In this document: in pieces, positions 22,690 to 35,169 of the stretch | Layout: each line of letters opens with the position of its first letter | Position numbering within the stretch: the stretch's first letter is position 1 | Notes under the pieces: generated by a model | Told to the model about the DNA's origin: nothing | Database searches by the model: none | What the model saw: only the letters and a program-made list of their open reading frames with translations | DNA from: Diadema setosum | Taxonomy: Eukaryota > Echinodermata > Echinoidea > Diadematoida > Diadematidae | Reading direction: 5' to 3' | DNA: 64,000 nucleotides | Assembly: GCA_033980235.1 (NCBI GenBank) | Contig: CM067069.1 | Coordinates: 289,501-353,500 of the forward strand | Program-made: the position numbers and the translations under genes

Positions 22690-24290
22690 CCGAATTCCGT
22701 ATACACTAACGAAGATACAGAATGAAGTATATTTGACCTTTGACCCCACTTTGGACACCGAAGATGGCATCTGAGCAAAAAGTGGTTATTTTGTGAAATG
22801 ATTCTTGTAACATGGTCTTTCCGTGTGCAAAATATGGGAAAGATAGGACATGTATTCACCAAGATACAGGATGAAACATTTATGACCTTTGACCCTAATT
22901 TACTTGTACATACCCAAGATGGTGTCTGATCAAGTAGTTGTTATTTTATGAAATAATGTACGTGACATGAGCTAAACATGTGCAAAATATGGGGATGATA
23001 GGGGCTGTTTTTCTTGAGTTATTGCAAAGAAAGTTGCAGAGAGAAAGAAATATCTCAATACATCGAAGATAAGTTTGATTTCAACCAAGTTTTTTGACGT
23101 GATCTCGGCGTCGTATGAAAAACTGGAGAACACATTGACGATAGCCCAAAGTCTCAGCTACAACATATTAAAATCTGGGAGAAATTCACAGAAGAGTAAG
23201 TGAGCTAGTGCTCGATAAAGACCGTCATGTCAATTTTCATTTCCAGAAAAATTCCCTCCCATAGAGATAACACGTAAACTGGTTAAATTTGACAAGGTTA
23301 CATTATATCCATTTTAACGAGGTGAAGACATCATCCGATTAAAACTTTGATAAACAAACCTTAAAGAGTATTAAATTGGCTACAACATACTAAAATCTGG
23401 AAGAAATTCACCAAAGGGTAAGTGAGCTAGTCGTCGATAAAGACAATCATGTCAATTTTCACATCTAGAAAAATTCCCTCCCATAGAGATAACACGTCAT
23501 AACGAAGATACAGGAAGAAGTACATATGACCTTTGACCCCACTTTGCACAGACAAGATGGCCTCTGAGCCAAAAATAGTTATTTTGTGAAATGATCCTTA
23601 TAACATGGTCTTTACGTGTGCAAAATATGGGAAAGATAGGACATGTATTTACCAAGATACAGGATGAAACATTTATGACCTTTGACCCTAATTTACATAC
23701 CCAAGGTGGTGTCTGATCAAGTAGTTGTTATTTTGTGAAATAATGTACGTGACATGAACTAAACATGTGCAAAATATGGTGGTGATAGGGTATGTTTTTC
23801 TTGAGTTATTGCAAAGAAAGTTGCAGAAAGGAAGAAATATTTCAATACATCGAAGATAAGCTTTAATTTCAACCAAATTTTTGGACGTGATGCCGACTCC
23901 GTTTGAAAAAACGAAGGGCACACTGGCGATAGCCCAAAGTCTCAGCTACAACATACTAAAATATGGGAGAAATTCACCGAAGCATAAGTAAGCTAGTGCT
24001 CGATAAAACAGTCATGTCAGTTTTCATTTCCAGAAAAACTGCACTCCCATAGAGATAACACATAAACTGGTCAAATTTGACAATGTTACTTTTTAGTTTT
24101 AATCCCTTTTTACGAGGTGATGTCGTCATCCAATTAAAATGTTGTTATTATACGACTGAAAGACAATTTATTAAGCTACAACATATTGAAATTTGGACGA
24201 AAATCAACTAAAGAATAAGTGAAATACGCTTGAGTGAACTTAAAATTTGATGACGTCATTTTGAAAATTTACTTTTTTTACTTTATTAAG
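22690..24290. repeat. About 793-bp tandem duplication with DR1-like motifs
   Basis: AACGAAGATACAGG-type sequence at 22708 recurs at 23501 and the similarity continues for about 790 bp. Each copy holds two TGACCTTTGACCC motifs (22734, 22883; 23527, 23675). Copies diverge by substitutions and small indels. No intact coding frame. Confidence 0.85.
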
Positions 24291-24455
24291 AAATTTGATA
24301 TCTTTTAATCATTTTTCCAGCATCGCCAACCTATGAAATGACATGTACCACTCATCAGCTTTCAGAATATGTAAAGAAAATGGGGGGTCACCGTCCATCC
24401 TGACGAGTAAAATCGGATTTAAAATTGGCGGTTTTTTGGCATTGTTGGACTGTAT

Positions 24456-24895
24456 ATCGCCATTGTATTGTGTATCTTGTATTGTGTCAGATCTCTTCCT
24501 CCCTCCCCCTTCTGCTCCCTACCCCCCTCCCTCTACCTCTCTCCTCTACTCCCCCCCCCCCCCCCACTCTTCCTTGCTACAATTTCTTTTCTTAATATCA
24601 TGTTCTTGTGGTACTAGATCTTAGTAAATAGCAGTCATCAGTATCACACAACTTTGAATGACTGTGTTAATCTTGTATTGTGTATCTTGTATTGTGTCGG
24701 ATCTCTTCCTCCCTCCCCTTCCCCTCCCTACCCCCCTCTCTCTACCTCACTCCTCTACTCCCCCCCCCCCCCTCCTCAACTCTGCCTTGCTACTATTTCT
24801 TTTCTTAATATTATGTTCTTGTCACTAGATCTTAGTACCTGGTACATAGCAGTCAGTCATCAGTATCACACAACTTTGAATGACTGTGTTATTTT
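24456..24895. repeat. About 210-bp tandem duplication with C-rich tract
   Basis: GTATTGTGTATCTTG occurs at 24465 and again at 24675. Both copies continue through TCTCTTCCTCCCTCC, a poly-C run and TTTCTTTTCTTAATAT, and both end with CACAACTTTGAATGACTGTG. Confidence 0.85.
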
Positions 24896-25251
24896 AATGT
24901 ATTTCTTTGTTTTGGCTACCACTGAAACAGCTCAAAATACATAAAGTTTGTCTGTTTGACAAAACAAAGTCTTATCAAGTACTTTGTAGGCTATATAAGG
25001 TGATGATGACACACCCTCAATCAAGGATAACTGATTGGATCTATGTATTCATCTTATGATGAACTGATCAAAACTGCAAGATTTATTAAAAAAAAAAAAA
25101 AACCCTAAAGGGCATGATTTTCTAAAAGTGTCCCTTTGAGAAGCTTTATAATCCTTGAAAGTGTAATTTCTCATATGATGTAGGGGCAAATATCATAAAA
25201 AATACATTTATGATGTTTAAAAGTCAAATAAGAAATATGACCTCCACTATA

Positions 25252-25726
25252 GGGCTCACACCTGTAAATAAAATGGACTGTCCCAGACCCCTTCACAAAT
25301 TCGTACCAAAGATACCAAAATAAATGAAGAAAAAAATTAATTAAAAATCAATGATGTAGTTTGGCAAAAAACTGAATAGCTGTAGATATTGAGTATGAAT
25401 TCCTCTACAAACTGCATTTTGGTTGGAAGATGAAAGCTTTTCTGATGGAATTTGAGGGGACTATATTTCATTCAATCATTGGGTACGTGTACGGAAAATA
25501 GGTGATTTTTTGAGTGCCAAGAACTCGTAGTCTGGCTTTGCGGACCCCTGGACAGAATTAGAGCAGAACAACCCACCCTGGCAATCTGATGGATGAAAGG
25601 TAATATCTCACTTATTCAGGTTAGTGAAGATGAAACACCTCCTTTCTCCCAGCTATTTTACAGAATTTTTTGAAATTTGAATTTTAACACACGTCTCTAT
25701 GGGGAATTATTTACCCGTGTGAGCCC
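25252..25726. mobile_element. MITE-like inverted-repeat element (GGGCTCACAC ends)
   Basis: Left GGGCTCACACCTGTAAATAA and right, reverse-complemented, GGGCTCACACGGGTAAATAA bound 475 bp of non-coding DNA. Clear target duplication not seen. Confidence 0.6.
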
Positions 25727-26530
25727 AGTACAGTACCTTTCAGACTGCTGAGACAAGATGGCGCTCACTAGCTGTATTTGTGTGCAACATCTGTATCATA
25801 TCATGTACTCAATTTTTTCTTCCTTTTTTTTTTTTTTTTTTTCTTTTTACACTTAACAGGGGCAGTGCAGTGTTCACAGTCACGTCCCTCGTACAATGTA
25901 CAGGTACTCTATGCTTGATCCTGCGACCGGAACAGCCGCGGTTGGTAGCCGGCGCCAGTGCAGTGCAGTGCCCATACACAACGGGAGGGTTCGGGGGTAA
26001 AGCGCGTGGATAGAGTAGACAAGAGACTCATGTCTAATCTTCGAGAGTTGGATATCTGCTCAGCTTAGTTTACATCCTCTATGGAAGGAACGAAAATGCA
26101 ACAATAATTATTATCTATGAAATCTTTTGCGAGGCCCACTTACCTCTTCTGTCAGTAGATAACCAATCAGCAGACACTCTCGGTCTCTTTTAGTTGCTCG
26201 TCTTTATGCCCGTGGCGTGGATGGATGGGGACGTACCACCGAGTCGAGTAGGGCTGGCTAGTGTGTGCATGCTATACTAGCTAAGGAGGTCTACCTCCTT
26301 GGTAATACACTAGGTCATGTGATTCGGTAATCGCCCGCCCCACGTTTGAGCGTCCGGTTGCGGTGTACACATCCGACACTACGATCCGTCCTTGCAGGTG
26401 ATTCAGCACCAGAAAGATTGTAAGTCTGCACCACGACATACTGTACAAAGACTTATAAAAACACCACTGTAATGCGTGGTTCACTGGAAAAGCGTGAGAA
26501 TAGTTACCACAGTATTCCGAATTTCGATAG
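25727..26530. other. Gene-free stretch with raised GC
   Basis: GC-richer than its neighbours at 25860-26020 and 26150-26420. A minus-strand donor-like GAAGAG/GTAAGT occurs at about 26136-26146 and could end a non-coding first exon (for example of the MRH-protein gene), but nothing links them. A hairpin AGGAGGT/ACCTCCT sits at 26284-26299. Confidence 0.3.
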
Positions 26531-26721
26531 CAGTGGCGGATCCAGACTCCTGAGGCGGGGCGCGTTGCATCGGGGCGCGCCCTCTCTTTTATATAATTAT
26601 AATTATTTTTTTAAAAAACAAACGAAATAAAAGAAAAAAAAATGGTAGGGTGGCGCTGGCGCCCCCCTTTAATTTTGTAAAGGCGCCTCCCCTTTACGGA
26701 ATTCCTGGGTCCTCCCCTGAT
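26528..26721. mobile_element. CAGTGGCGGATCC-ended MITE, copy 1
   Basis: Begins CAGTGGCGGATCCAGACTCC and ends in GGAATTCCTGGGTCCTCCCCTG, an imperfect inverted match. The interior is AT-rich between short GC blocks (GGCGCC). Same family as 37751-37925, 41711-41845 and 60403-60602. Confidence 0.65.
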
Positions 26722-28551
26722 AGTAGAGCAGTTAAGCCCTCAAAATCATGAGAATTGTGCAAAATTTGACTAAAGCATGAAACTTTCACCAGTGTTAGTA
26801 CATACCATATAGTCCAGTCAATCTAGCGCTTTTTAGGGGGTAACCCACCACTAATTGCAACAGTAGGAATTTCACTGCAGTGCAAGTCGCTGAGGCCTCC
26901 TGAACACCATACTAAAAGTCCCAAAAAATCAAGGGGGCAAAATAGTAAAAAATTTGCATAATATGCAAATTAGCACCTGTAATGAGAGAAAATTGACAGA
27001 TCTCAGCTTCCCGTTATCCAATTTTAAAGATCTAATAATGTATAAACTTATTCTATTTTGTAGGTCAATGAACACGATGAATGCCTTTTCGAATTGGTCG
27101 TACAAAAATAATTTACATAAAATGCAAATTAGCGGTAACTGTAAGAGTACATTCATAACAACAGTACTCACGTTGGCATAATGCACGTTTTGCATATGGG
27201 GACGAGGGGTTGAGGGGGTAACTTTGGGCACCTCCCAAGGGGCCGCTTTAAATGTGCACCCCTTTTTACTATATAAATATTGTAAAGCAATGTCTACATT
27301 GCATTTCTTTGAAACAAAAGTACCCTTGCTATAAGGCACGATCGAATTTTGACAGCATGTACGATTGTAACATATAATATTCGCGTTATAATATGTTTTC
27401 TATATTGCCAAGAGGATAAAGGGCATTTTTGGGGCACACGCCACAGGATCGCCCTTCAATAAGCACCCTCTTTAATGTGTAGATCTAGTAAAGCAAATCT
27501 TCTTCTATCGTTTTCATGACTTTTCATTTATTATTGCTGTATTGCCTAGAACAGCTGTATTTGCGTTGCTAATATCCGTATTTTGTAATAAAGGGCGTGA
27601 GCGTAGGTGTAAATTTAGGCACCTCCCCAGAGATTACCTTTGAATGTGCACCTTTTTGACAATATAGTTATTGTAGAGCAATGTTTCCTCTATTAATTAG
27701 TTGCATTTTTGGAAACAAAAGTGCCTTTGCTATACGGCACGATGGAATTTCGAAAACATGTACGTTGGGAACATATCATGTATCATATCGCGTTATATGA
27801 TTTTATATGTTTTCGATATTGCAGTGAGGGTGGAGTATTTTTTGGCACATCCCACAGGGTTGCCGTTTAATGTGCACCCTCTTCACTATATAGATCTTGT
27901 AAAGTTAAATCTCTTCTATCATTTCCATTACTTGTCACTCATGGCGATAAAAATTGTATTTGCTGTATTGCCGGGACTACTTTTACAACCATTCACACTA
28001 GAACAATTACGGTATTAGCGTTGCTAATATCTGTGTTTTGTAATAAGGGGGCGTTTATAGCGCATGTGTGAATTTGGACACTTCCCAAGGGATTCCTTTT
28101 GAATGTTCACCCTCTTGACAATAATCATAGTTATTGTAGAGCAATGTTTCCTCTATAAATTACTTGTATTTTTTTTGAAACAAAAGTGCCTTTGCTATAC
28201 GGCACGATGGAATTTTGAAAACATGTACGTTTGGAACATATAAATATTCGCGTTATGTCATGATACTATATGTTTCTATATTGCCGTGAGGGTGGAGTAT
28301 TTTTTTGGCATATCCCACAGGGTTGCCATTTAATGTGCATCCTTTTCACTGTATAGATCTTGTAAAGTTAAGCCTCTTCTATCGTGTCCATGACTTTTCA
28401 TTGATAAAAAGTGTATTTGCTGTACTGCTGGGACTATTTTTAAAACCATCCACGATAGAACAACGGTGTTTGAGTTGCTAATATCTGTGTTTAGTATTAA
28501 GAAGGCGTGAGCGTAGGTGTAACTTTGGACCATTCCCAAGGGATTTCCTTT

Positions 28552-29685
28552 CATATTGAAAACTTTCGGTCATCTGCGAAGCCGCGCTTCCGCGCGAACG
28601 CTACAACACGTAAAACGGGTCAAAAATCGACGCATTTTTCCACAAAATCTGCCATAATTTTTAAACTATTTAAGAAGCAAACTTGGGGCGCCCGGATTCT
28701 GAATGTAGACACTTTAGGGATTATTTATGTGTACATATCATTATTGTAACATTTGTAGTCGTGACGCAAATTTGATCAGAAAAGTACCTTATGAGTAGAT
28801 TTGTCTATGGCGAACAGTCCAAATTTGACGAATTTGAGCATATTTTGCCGTCTTGCAATTCTTCCACACGGGATATCTCGAGAACGGAAAGTCGCACGAA
28901 CTTGGGGCGCACGGTTTTAGAAAGTAGAGATTCTGCCCATTTTGTGATATAAGAATCTTGTTCATTGGTTGAGCAGTCCTGACGCAAATAAGCAGTAAAG
29001 CTATCACTACCCAGTCACAATTGCTGTCATAGGGAACGTGTACAATCCACACAGAGCTATCACGTGACGAGACTACCAACGAAAATTTGAGCCGTTGACC
29101 TTCACTGTCTGCAATCGTCAGCAGTGTGAATTCCTGTGATTTCAATCTTTTGTTTCAAGCCAAATATCATTTTCAATGCAATATCAAGATACAGTTGTAT
29201 GTGTGAGACATTATCTAGATACGTAGCAGCCTTATGAGCAACATAACTGTTAAATTTGGGAGCAAAAACAACCAAATATATTGCACATTCCGTCTCATTT
29301 TTCGATGATGGCTCTAGTCGGACTGGTGCATTTTCTTCGGAGGTGGTAATAATGTAAGTAGTTGTAACGGTCGCTTGCCACCTGCTGTCTGCAATCGGGT
29401 GCTTATATACACGTGTTGTGCACAGGTAATCAACTGAAATAATGTTGTAAAGGAATGATAAGGTCCTAGATTATATCTCAACTGTAGATTTAACCCGATT
29501 TCTGTCGCCTACACACACAACACACCACGCGTGAAATTATGTGAACATGATGTCCCTCCACACACGGTGCTGCAGGCCACCCCCATTAACGTGTCGACTA
29601 GCCACTCGCCCCACACGCACTCACTTTCTCCAGCGTCTGCTACGTCGGATTTTCTGCGTGAATTAGGGAGAAAGTTTTCAATATG
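28552..29685. mobile_element. Nested inverted-repeat element inside the satellite
   Basis: A 16-bp perfect inverted repeat (CATATTGAAAACTTTC at 28552-28567 and its complement at 29670-29685) encloses 1.1 kb of GC-richer sequence. That block interrupts a satellite unit between GGGATT.CCTTT and AATGTTCACCC. Insert is non-coding as far as I can see. Confidence 0.6.
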
Positions 29686-32384
29686 TAATGTTCACCCTTT
29701 TGACAATATGGATATTGTAGAGCGATGTCTCCTCTATGAACTACAATGCATAAAAAAGTGCCCTTGATGTACGGCACGATCGAAGTTTGAAAACATGTGC
29801 GTATGGAACATATATATTCGCGTTAATGATATTCAATGTTTTCTATATTGCCATGAGGGTGGTGTACTTTGGGGCACATCCCACAGGATTGGCATTTAAT
29901 GTGCATCCTCTCACTGAATAGATATTGTGAAGCAATGCTTCTTCTATCATTTCCACGACATTCATTGATATAAAAGTGTGTAGCTGTATTGCCGAAACTA
30001 CTTCTTATACCATGCACGCAAGAGCGTCGGTATTTGCGTTCCTAGTATCCGTGTGTTGTAATTACGCGGCTTGAGCGGAGGTGTAATTTTGGACACTTCC
30101 CAAGGGATTGCTTTTGAATGTTCACCCTTTTGACAATAAAATATTATAGTAAATGTAGAGCAATTTTTCTTCTTGTAATTATTTTGCATTATTTGAAAAC
30201 AAAAGGACAATTGCTGTACAACCGTAACGACTATGTGAAGGCATGGAAAATTGGAACATATTCGTGCTATGGTAGTGCATGTTTCTTATATATTGCCCTG
30301 GGGTTGGATGATTTTGAACGCATTCCACTCGGTTGCCTTTGAATGTGCACCCCTTTGACTATATGATTATTGTAAAGCAGTGTCTGTACCATATAAAATC
30401 ATGAAAAGTAAAGTGTCTTTATTTACCACCCTATATTGCCCTGGGGGTTGGATGATTTGAACGCATTTCACTCGGTTGCCTTTGAATGTGCACCCCTTTG
30501 ACTATATGATTATTGTAAAGCAGTGTCTGTACCATATTAAATCATGAAAAGTAAAGTGTCTTTATTTACCACCCGGCAAAACGACTTTAGACATGCATGT
30601 TCACCTGAGTTTGCTTTGGCAAATAATGCATGTTTTGTTAACCTGTTTTGGGACCACGACGACGGTCAGGGTAGGGGTGATCTGGGCACTTCCCGAGGGC
30701 TTGCCTTTGAATGTCTACCTTTTTGAAAAAATAGATATTGCAAAGCAACGTCTCCTATATTACCTTAATTGCATTTTACGAAAATAAAATTGTATGTGCT
30801 AGACAGGCAGAAGAACTTTTCAGAGGTATGTTTATACCCATGGAGCATTTTTCGCGGTTGTATATACTGCATGTTTTTCATTGCCTTTAGGATGCATGAT
30901 GGGGTTACTTTGAGCACCTCCCACAAGGTGGTCTCTGCAAGTGAACCCTTTGGGCTGTATGGATATTGTAGATCAATGTTGTTTTTTTATCTTTGCCCCG
31001 GCAATTTTTATAGAAATAAAATTGTCTTGATATGGCAGGAATTCAATTCAATACAATTCAAATCAAATTTTTATTTAATTTTTCGACAAGAACATCTAGA
31101 CATCACTTTTTTTTTTTGTAACAGAAAATGAGGTGCGTAAAACTATGTAGGATGAAAAGAATGGACAATGGTTGTAGCACCTTGCTATGATTATACATAG
31201 TCATAAAACTCAAATGATAGTCATAAAACTCAAGGAACGACCTTTTTTGAGACATGCACTTTTGGAACGACTGTAATTGCGTTGGTATTTGCGTTATAAG
31301 GGTCATTATTGTATAGAGGCAATTAATGTGGGCACTTCCCATAGTAGGCTCCCTTCGAATGGTCACCACTTTAGTGTAAGTCAAAATTGCAGAGCAATAT
31401 ATCTTCTGTTAACCCCGTTGAACTTCATTAATAAAAGTTTATTTGCTATACATAGACCAGAAGGATTGTTTAAAGGCATGTACCCATAGAACATAATTAT
31501 GTATTTGCGTTGGTACATGATTATTGCATGTCTTAGACTGCCTTTGGGTGGGGTAATATTGGGCACCTTCCACGTGGTTGCCTTTGTATGTGAACCATTT
31601 TCACCTTATAGATATTGTAGAACAATAATTCTTCTATAACTTCCACTTTAATTCAATGAAAATGAAACGAAAAGGACGTTATAGAGTTTCGTATTTTTTT
31701 TTTCGCTTCAAACAGCTGTATTCACGTGTGTATAATTATGTTTTGTACCAGGCCGTGAGGGTATAATAGGGATAAATTCGGGTACCTCCCTGCGAGTCGC
31801 TTTGACTGTGCACCACTTTTTAAAGATATACACATTGTAGAAAAATGTCTCCGCTGTCAATGCCAATTCTATTTCATGGAAATAAAAGAGTATTTGCTAG
31901 ACAGCCAAACGACTTTAAAAAAAATCTTGTACGCTTAAAACAACAGAACTCGCGTTGGTTGATGCATGTTTTGTACAATCGTATGGATAATACATGATCG
32001 ATAGGGGTAACTTTGGGCACTACCCACAGGGTTTCCCTTGTGCCATCTTCAGTATCTAAAAACCCTCAAGGATGCAAGAGCTGAATCATCAAGAATCGAT
32101 TAAACTACCCTCCAAATAGAGTTCCTTCATTACAAAATTGGACAAGTTATAAGATGTTGACACTTGTTTAATTTCGTACTTTGATTCTACGTAATTAATG
32201 GATAAGCTATCACTATCTGTCTGATAACAACTTCTAATTTGCATAATATTATTCATGCTAGGTTACTATTGCTGTAAGGTTTGTTTTTGGTGAAGAGAAA
32301 CTGAAATACCATTTTTGAACACTCTTGATATGCTCATATTGGGCACTTTGATGTATTTGAATATTCTGTTGGCTCGGCCCCTTT

Positions 32385-32710
32385 GCATATTATGCAAATG
32401 AGGCCCGGATTATGTACATGGAAATGTTTGCATCGCACTAATTGACATTGTAAACATAGGTTTCAACACATTCGTTGTTCCAATCTGAAACCTATAGAAG
32501 CATAATTTTCATGGAATCACTGTATATTTATCATGATGGGAGCTAATTTGCATATTATGCAAATGAGGCCCAGATTGTGTTCATGGAAATGTTTGCATCG
32601 CACTAACTGACATTGTTAACATAGGTTTCAACACTTTCGGTGTTCCAATCTGAAACCTAGAAGCCTAGTTTTCATTAAAACACTGTAGTTTTATCATTAT
32701 GGGAGTAATT
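32385..32710. repeat. 163-bp direct duplication bounded by octamer palindromes
   Basis: TTTGCATATTATGCAAAT occurs at about 32384, 32548 and 32709. The sequence between, GGAAATGTTTGCATCGCACT onward, is duplicated with few changes. Confidence 0.85.
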
Positions 32711-32879
32711 TGCATATTATGCAAATTTAGCCACTTTGCCACACTGGATTTCTTGGGACTTTTAGTATATATGGTGTTTAGGAGCCCATTACAAGTTGCA
32801 CTGCAGTGGAATTCCTACTGTTGCAATTAGTGGTGGGTGAAATCCTATTTTGACTGGACTAATAAGATTCATTTTAAGA

Positions 32880-33400
32880 TCGGGAGGTAAGTCTGATTTG
32901 ACCTCTGATGACCTCCAGAGGTCAATGAACTTTAAATATCAGAATATTGATGTTTGGAGGCATTTGTGAATGAAAGGCCTAGATCTTGGTTACGCTGCGC
33001 TAAATATGCACTTGTACTACAAATCTTCCGATTCCACAGGGCATTGACAGGTTTCTACCTTTGACCTCTGATGACCTTTAGAGGTCAATGAACCCAAAAT
33101 ACCATAATATTGATCTGTGATGTTATTAGTTAATGATAAACATGGTTAAGATGTGCAAAACAAGCATATCTGTTTTACAATGAAATTGTCTTCATATTCC
33201 AAAGAACAAAGACAGATTTTTACCTCTGACCTCTGGTGACCTTCAGAGGTTAATGACCTCAAAATATCACATTGATCTGTGGTGTCATAAGTTATTGATA
33301 AACATACTGTTTTACAAAGAAATTGTCTTCATATTCCAAAGAGCACAGACAGGGCTCTACCTTTGACCTCTGGTGATCTTTAGAGGATGTACAAAGTAAA
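32880..33400. repeat. About 160-bp repeats rich in AGGTCA half sites
   Basis: Four degenerate copies start at TGACCTCT (32899, 33062, 33227, 33364). Most contain an everted pair such as TGACCTCCAGAGGTCA (32909-32924). Spacing is 163, 165 and 137 bp. Confidence 0.8.
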
Positions 33401-33490
33401 CATATCTGCTTTACCATTGTAGCCCAGATGGCTATGATACTAGCACATAAAGAATAGAATAGAATAGAATAGAACAGGATAGAGAGTAAA
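33395..33490 (+). mobile_element. Candidate LINE 3' tail with (GAATA)n
   Basis: TTGTAGCCCAGATGGCTATG leads to ACATAAAGAATAGAATAG with about four GAATA repeats. This resembles the extreme 3' end of a CR1/L2-like LINE. Too short to classify. Confidence 0.35.
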
Positions 33491-33880
33491 AGAAAACAGA
33501 ACACTGCATCCGTTTTCCTAGTCACCCTGTGACGTCAATATATGCTCAGTATTTTCCCCTTCTTGGAGTTTATGAAAACGTTTATCTTCCTTCCAGCTAT
33601 TTCCTTTTTTTTTTTTTGTTGTTGTTGTCAAAACCCCCTCTCCCAAGAGGGGGAATTATATTGAGAACGGATATGTTTATCTTGACCAACTGAAATCATA
33701 CCAGCACAAAAAAATCAATATAAAGAATGAACTAATGAACCACATCATATCGCTCAACTGTTTAGATCTCGATACGGTAAGTGGGAGTCGAGCCTTCGTT
33801 GCAAGTTGTCTAAAATGATTAACAAAAAAGCAACAAATAGTATATTGACATCAGCTAGATTATAGCCAGAATGCAAAAGA

Positions 33881-33931
33881 GGAGGAAGAAGAAGAAGAAG
33901 AAGAAGAAGAAGAAGAAGAAGAAGAAGAAGA
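33881..33931. repeat. (GAA)n microsatellite
   Basis: About 17 GAA/AAG triplets. The minus-strand poly-Leu frame is an artefact of it. Confidence 0.95.
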
Positions 33932-34069
33932 AAAGAAAGGTGCTTCAAAAGGGTCAAAATGTATAATATATAGATGTATGTAATTATGTAATTATATGTA
34001 TCTATCTAAGCCCTTTGTGGATTGTAATCAGTTAGTTTATAAGGTCATTTAAACCCTGAAAAGCAAAGC

Positions 34070-34071
<2 letters not shown>

Positions 34072-34116
<45 letters not shown>
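34072..34116. repeat. (CA)n microsatellite
   Basis: Uninterrupted AC repeat of about 22 units. Confidence 0.97.
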
Positions 34117-34121
<5 letters not shown>

Positions 34122-34379
34122 AACCCTCACAATAACAGAAACGACAGCAATAACACCACCACCACAACTGCAACGGGGGTCTCGGAACGTTTTCCAGGGC
34201 GGGGGAATGTAAGGACGGAACTTTGGTAATTCATGGTTGAAGATTTTTTTCCCTTTTTTTTTGGGGGGGGGGGGGGCAAACCTTAAAGTGTACATGTGTG
34301 TGTTTGGGGGGGGGGGGGTGGAGAAAGGGAAGAGAAGAGGGCTGTAGCCCCTTCCGCCCCCAATTCTGCGACCCTTGAA

Positions 34380-34450
34380 CGACGACGACGACAACAGCAA
34401 CAACATAAACAAAAACAACAACAACAACAGCAGCAGCAGCAGCAGCAGCT
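34380..34450. repeat. (ACG)n-(CAA)n-(CAG)n triplet repeat
   Basis: GAC/CAA/CAG triplets in series; the poly-Gln frame on the plus strand is a repeat translation. Confidence 0.9.
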
Positions 34451-34487
34451 GCCACCACTAAGACTACAAGACCAGGAAAAAAGGACA

Positions 34488-34530
34488 AATTGTTCATAAC
34501 TTTACGAATAGCTTCATGAAACAGGGCCCA
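34488..34530. mobile_element. Single arm of the GGGCCCTGTTTCAT hairpin element
   Basis: TTCATAACTTTACGAATAGC, then TTCATGAAACAGGGCCC, matches one arm of the hairpin element at 45159-45339. The second arm is absent. Confidence 0.55.
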
Positions 34531-34869
34531 GATGTTTTTATCTGAAGCATGCAGGTCCTATGACGTAGTGCCAAAAAAAAAAAAAAAATCATGTAGATGG
34601 GACTTTCCCTTTCTCCTTTTACGTCTGCTAGTCTAATTTGCCAGGCGTCCGTGAATTTTTGCGCACTACTTGCAGCTCAGGGCCAGGATTCTGTAGCTGC
34701 TTTATTTTTGTTCCTCCGGTCGTGCAAAACATGATGAAAAGATCAGGTTATGTGCCAATGCCATAGTGCCCCTGATGACGAAAAACGTGGAGTCTGGATC
34801 AAAATGATTCCTCGCCTCTGCGTTGGGGTTGTACCTTGTATTATGTAAGAGCTAGACTCCAGACTAGTC

Positions 34870-35169
34870 TAGAGGGCACTTCTTTGCCCTCGTACCCACC
34901 ACAGCACGCTGGATGCCCTCGACATGCTCCACTGTAGTTTAGCGTTCTTCATCCAAGCAGCTCGCTCGCTAGCAAGCTACGACGGCAGAGCTCAGTGCTC
35001 AGGGCAGTCAAACAGCAGCAAGTGTTGCAAGGGTGAGCCACGTGTGATCCAACAACACTGAATCTGAGGGGATTAGGTGAAACGAAACGTAACTTGTCAA
35101 TTTATTTCTAACCCAGGCCTCTCGATCGATCCGAGCGAGGAAGCGACCCGAGATCAACCAGACGAAATG
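34870..35169 (+). promoter_or_regulatory. DPM2: Probable DPM2 promoter and 5' UTR region
   Basis: GC- and CpG-enriched against the AT-rich flanks, without repeats, and lying immediately upstream of the ATG at 35167. No convincing TATA box. The transcription start cannot be fixed from sequence; a possible extra donor (GTGAGCC) follows 35032. Confidence 0.4.

Larger units (their letters stand above)
26812..32859. mobile_element. 6-kb TIR-bounded element filled with about 230-bp satellite
   Basis: The terminal inverted repeats are about 155-160 bp: 26812-26973 and 32706-32859. Both begin GTCCAGTC next to TA, share CCACCACTAATTGCAACAGT and CACTGCAGTGCAA, and end at an octamer palindrome ATTTGCAT..ATGCAAAT. 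Between them lie more than a dozen degenerate tandem units (GGCAC.TCCCA..GG, TTGCC.TTGAATGTGCACCC, ATATTGTAAAGCAATGT, then CGGCACGAT) spaced about 180-250 bp, visible from 27200 to 32040. A 163-bp direct duplication follows at about 32385-32710. No long coding frame is present. It is a non-autonomous, satellite-carrying foldback-type transposon. The TA target duplication is inferred from the flanks. Confidence 0.7.

Noticed and set aside
31043..31260. Separate LINE tail (AATTCAATTCAA) within the satellite region
   Set aside because: Suggestive, but too short and without a recognisable body or flanking duplication.
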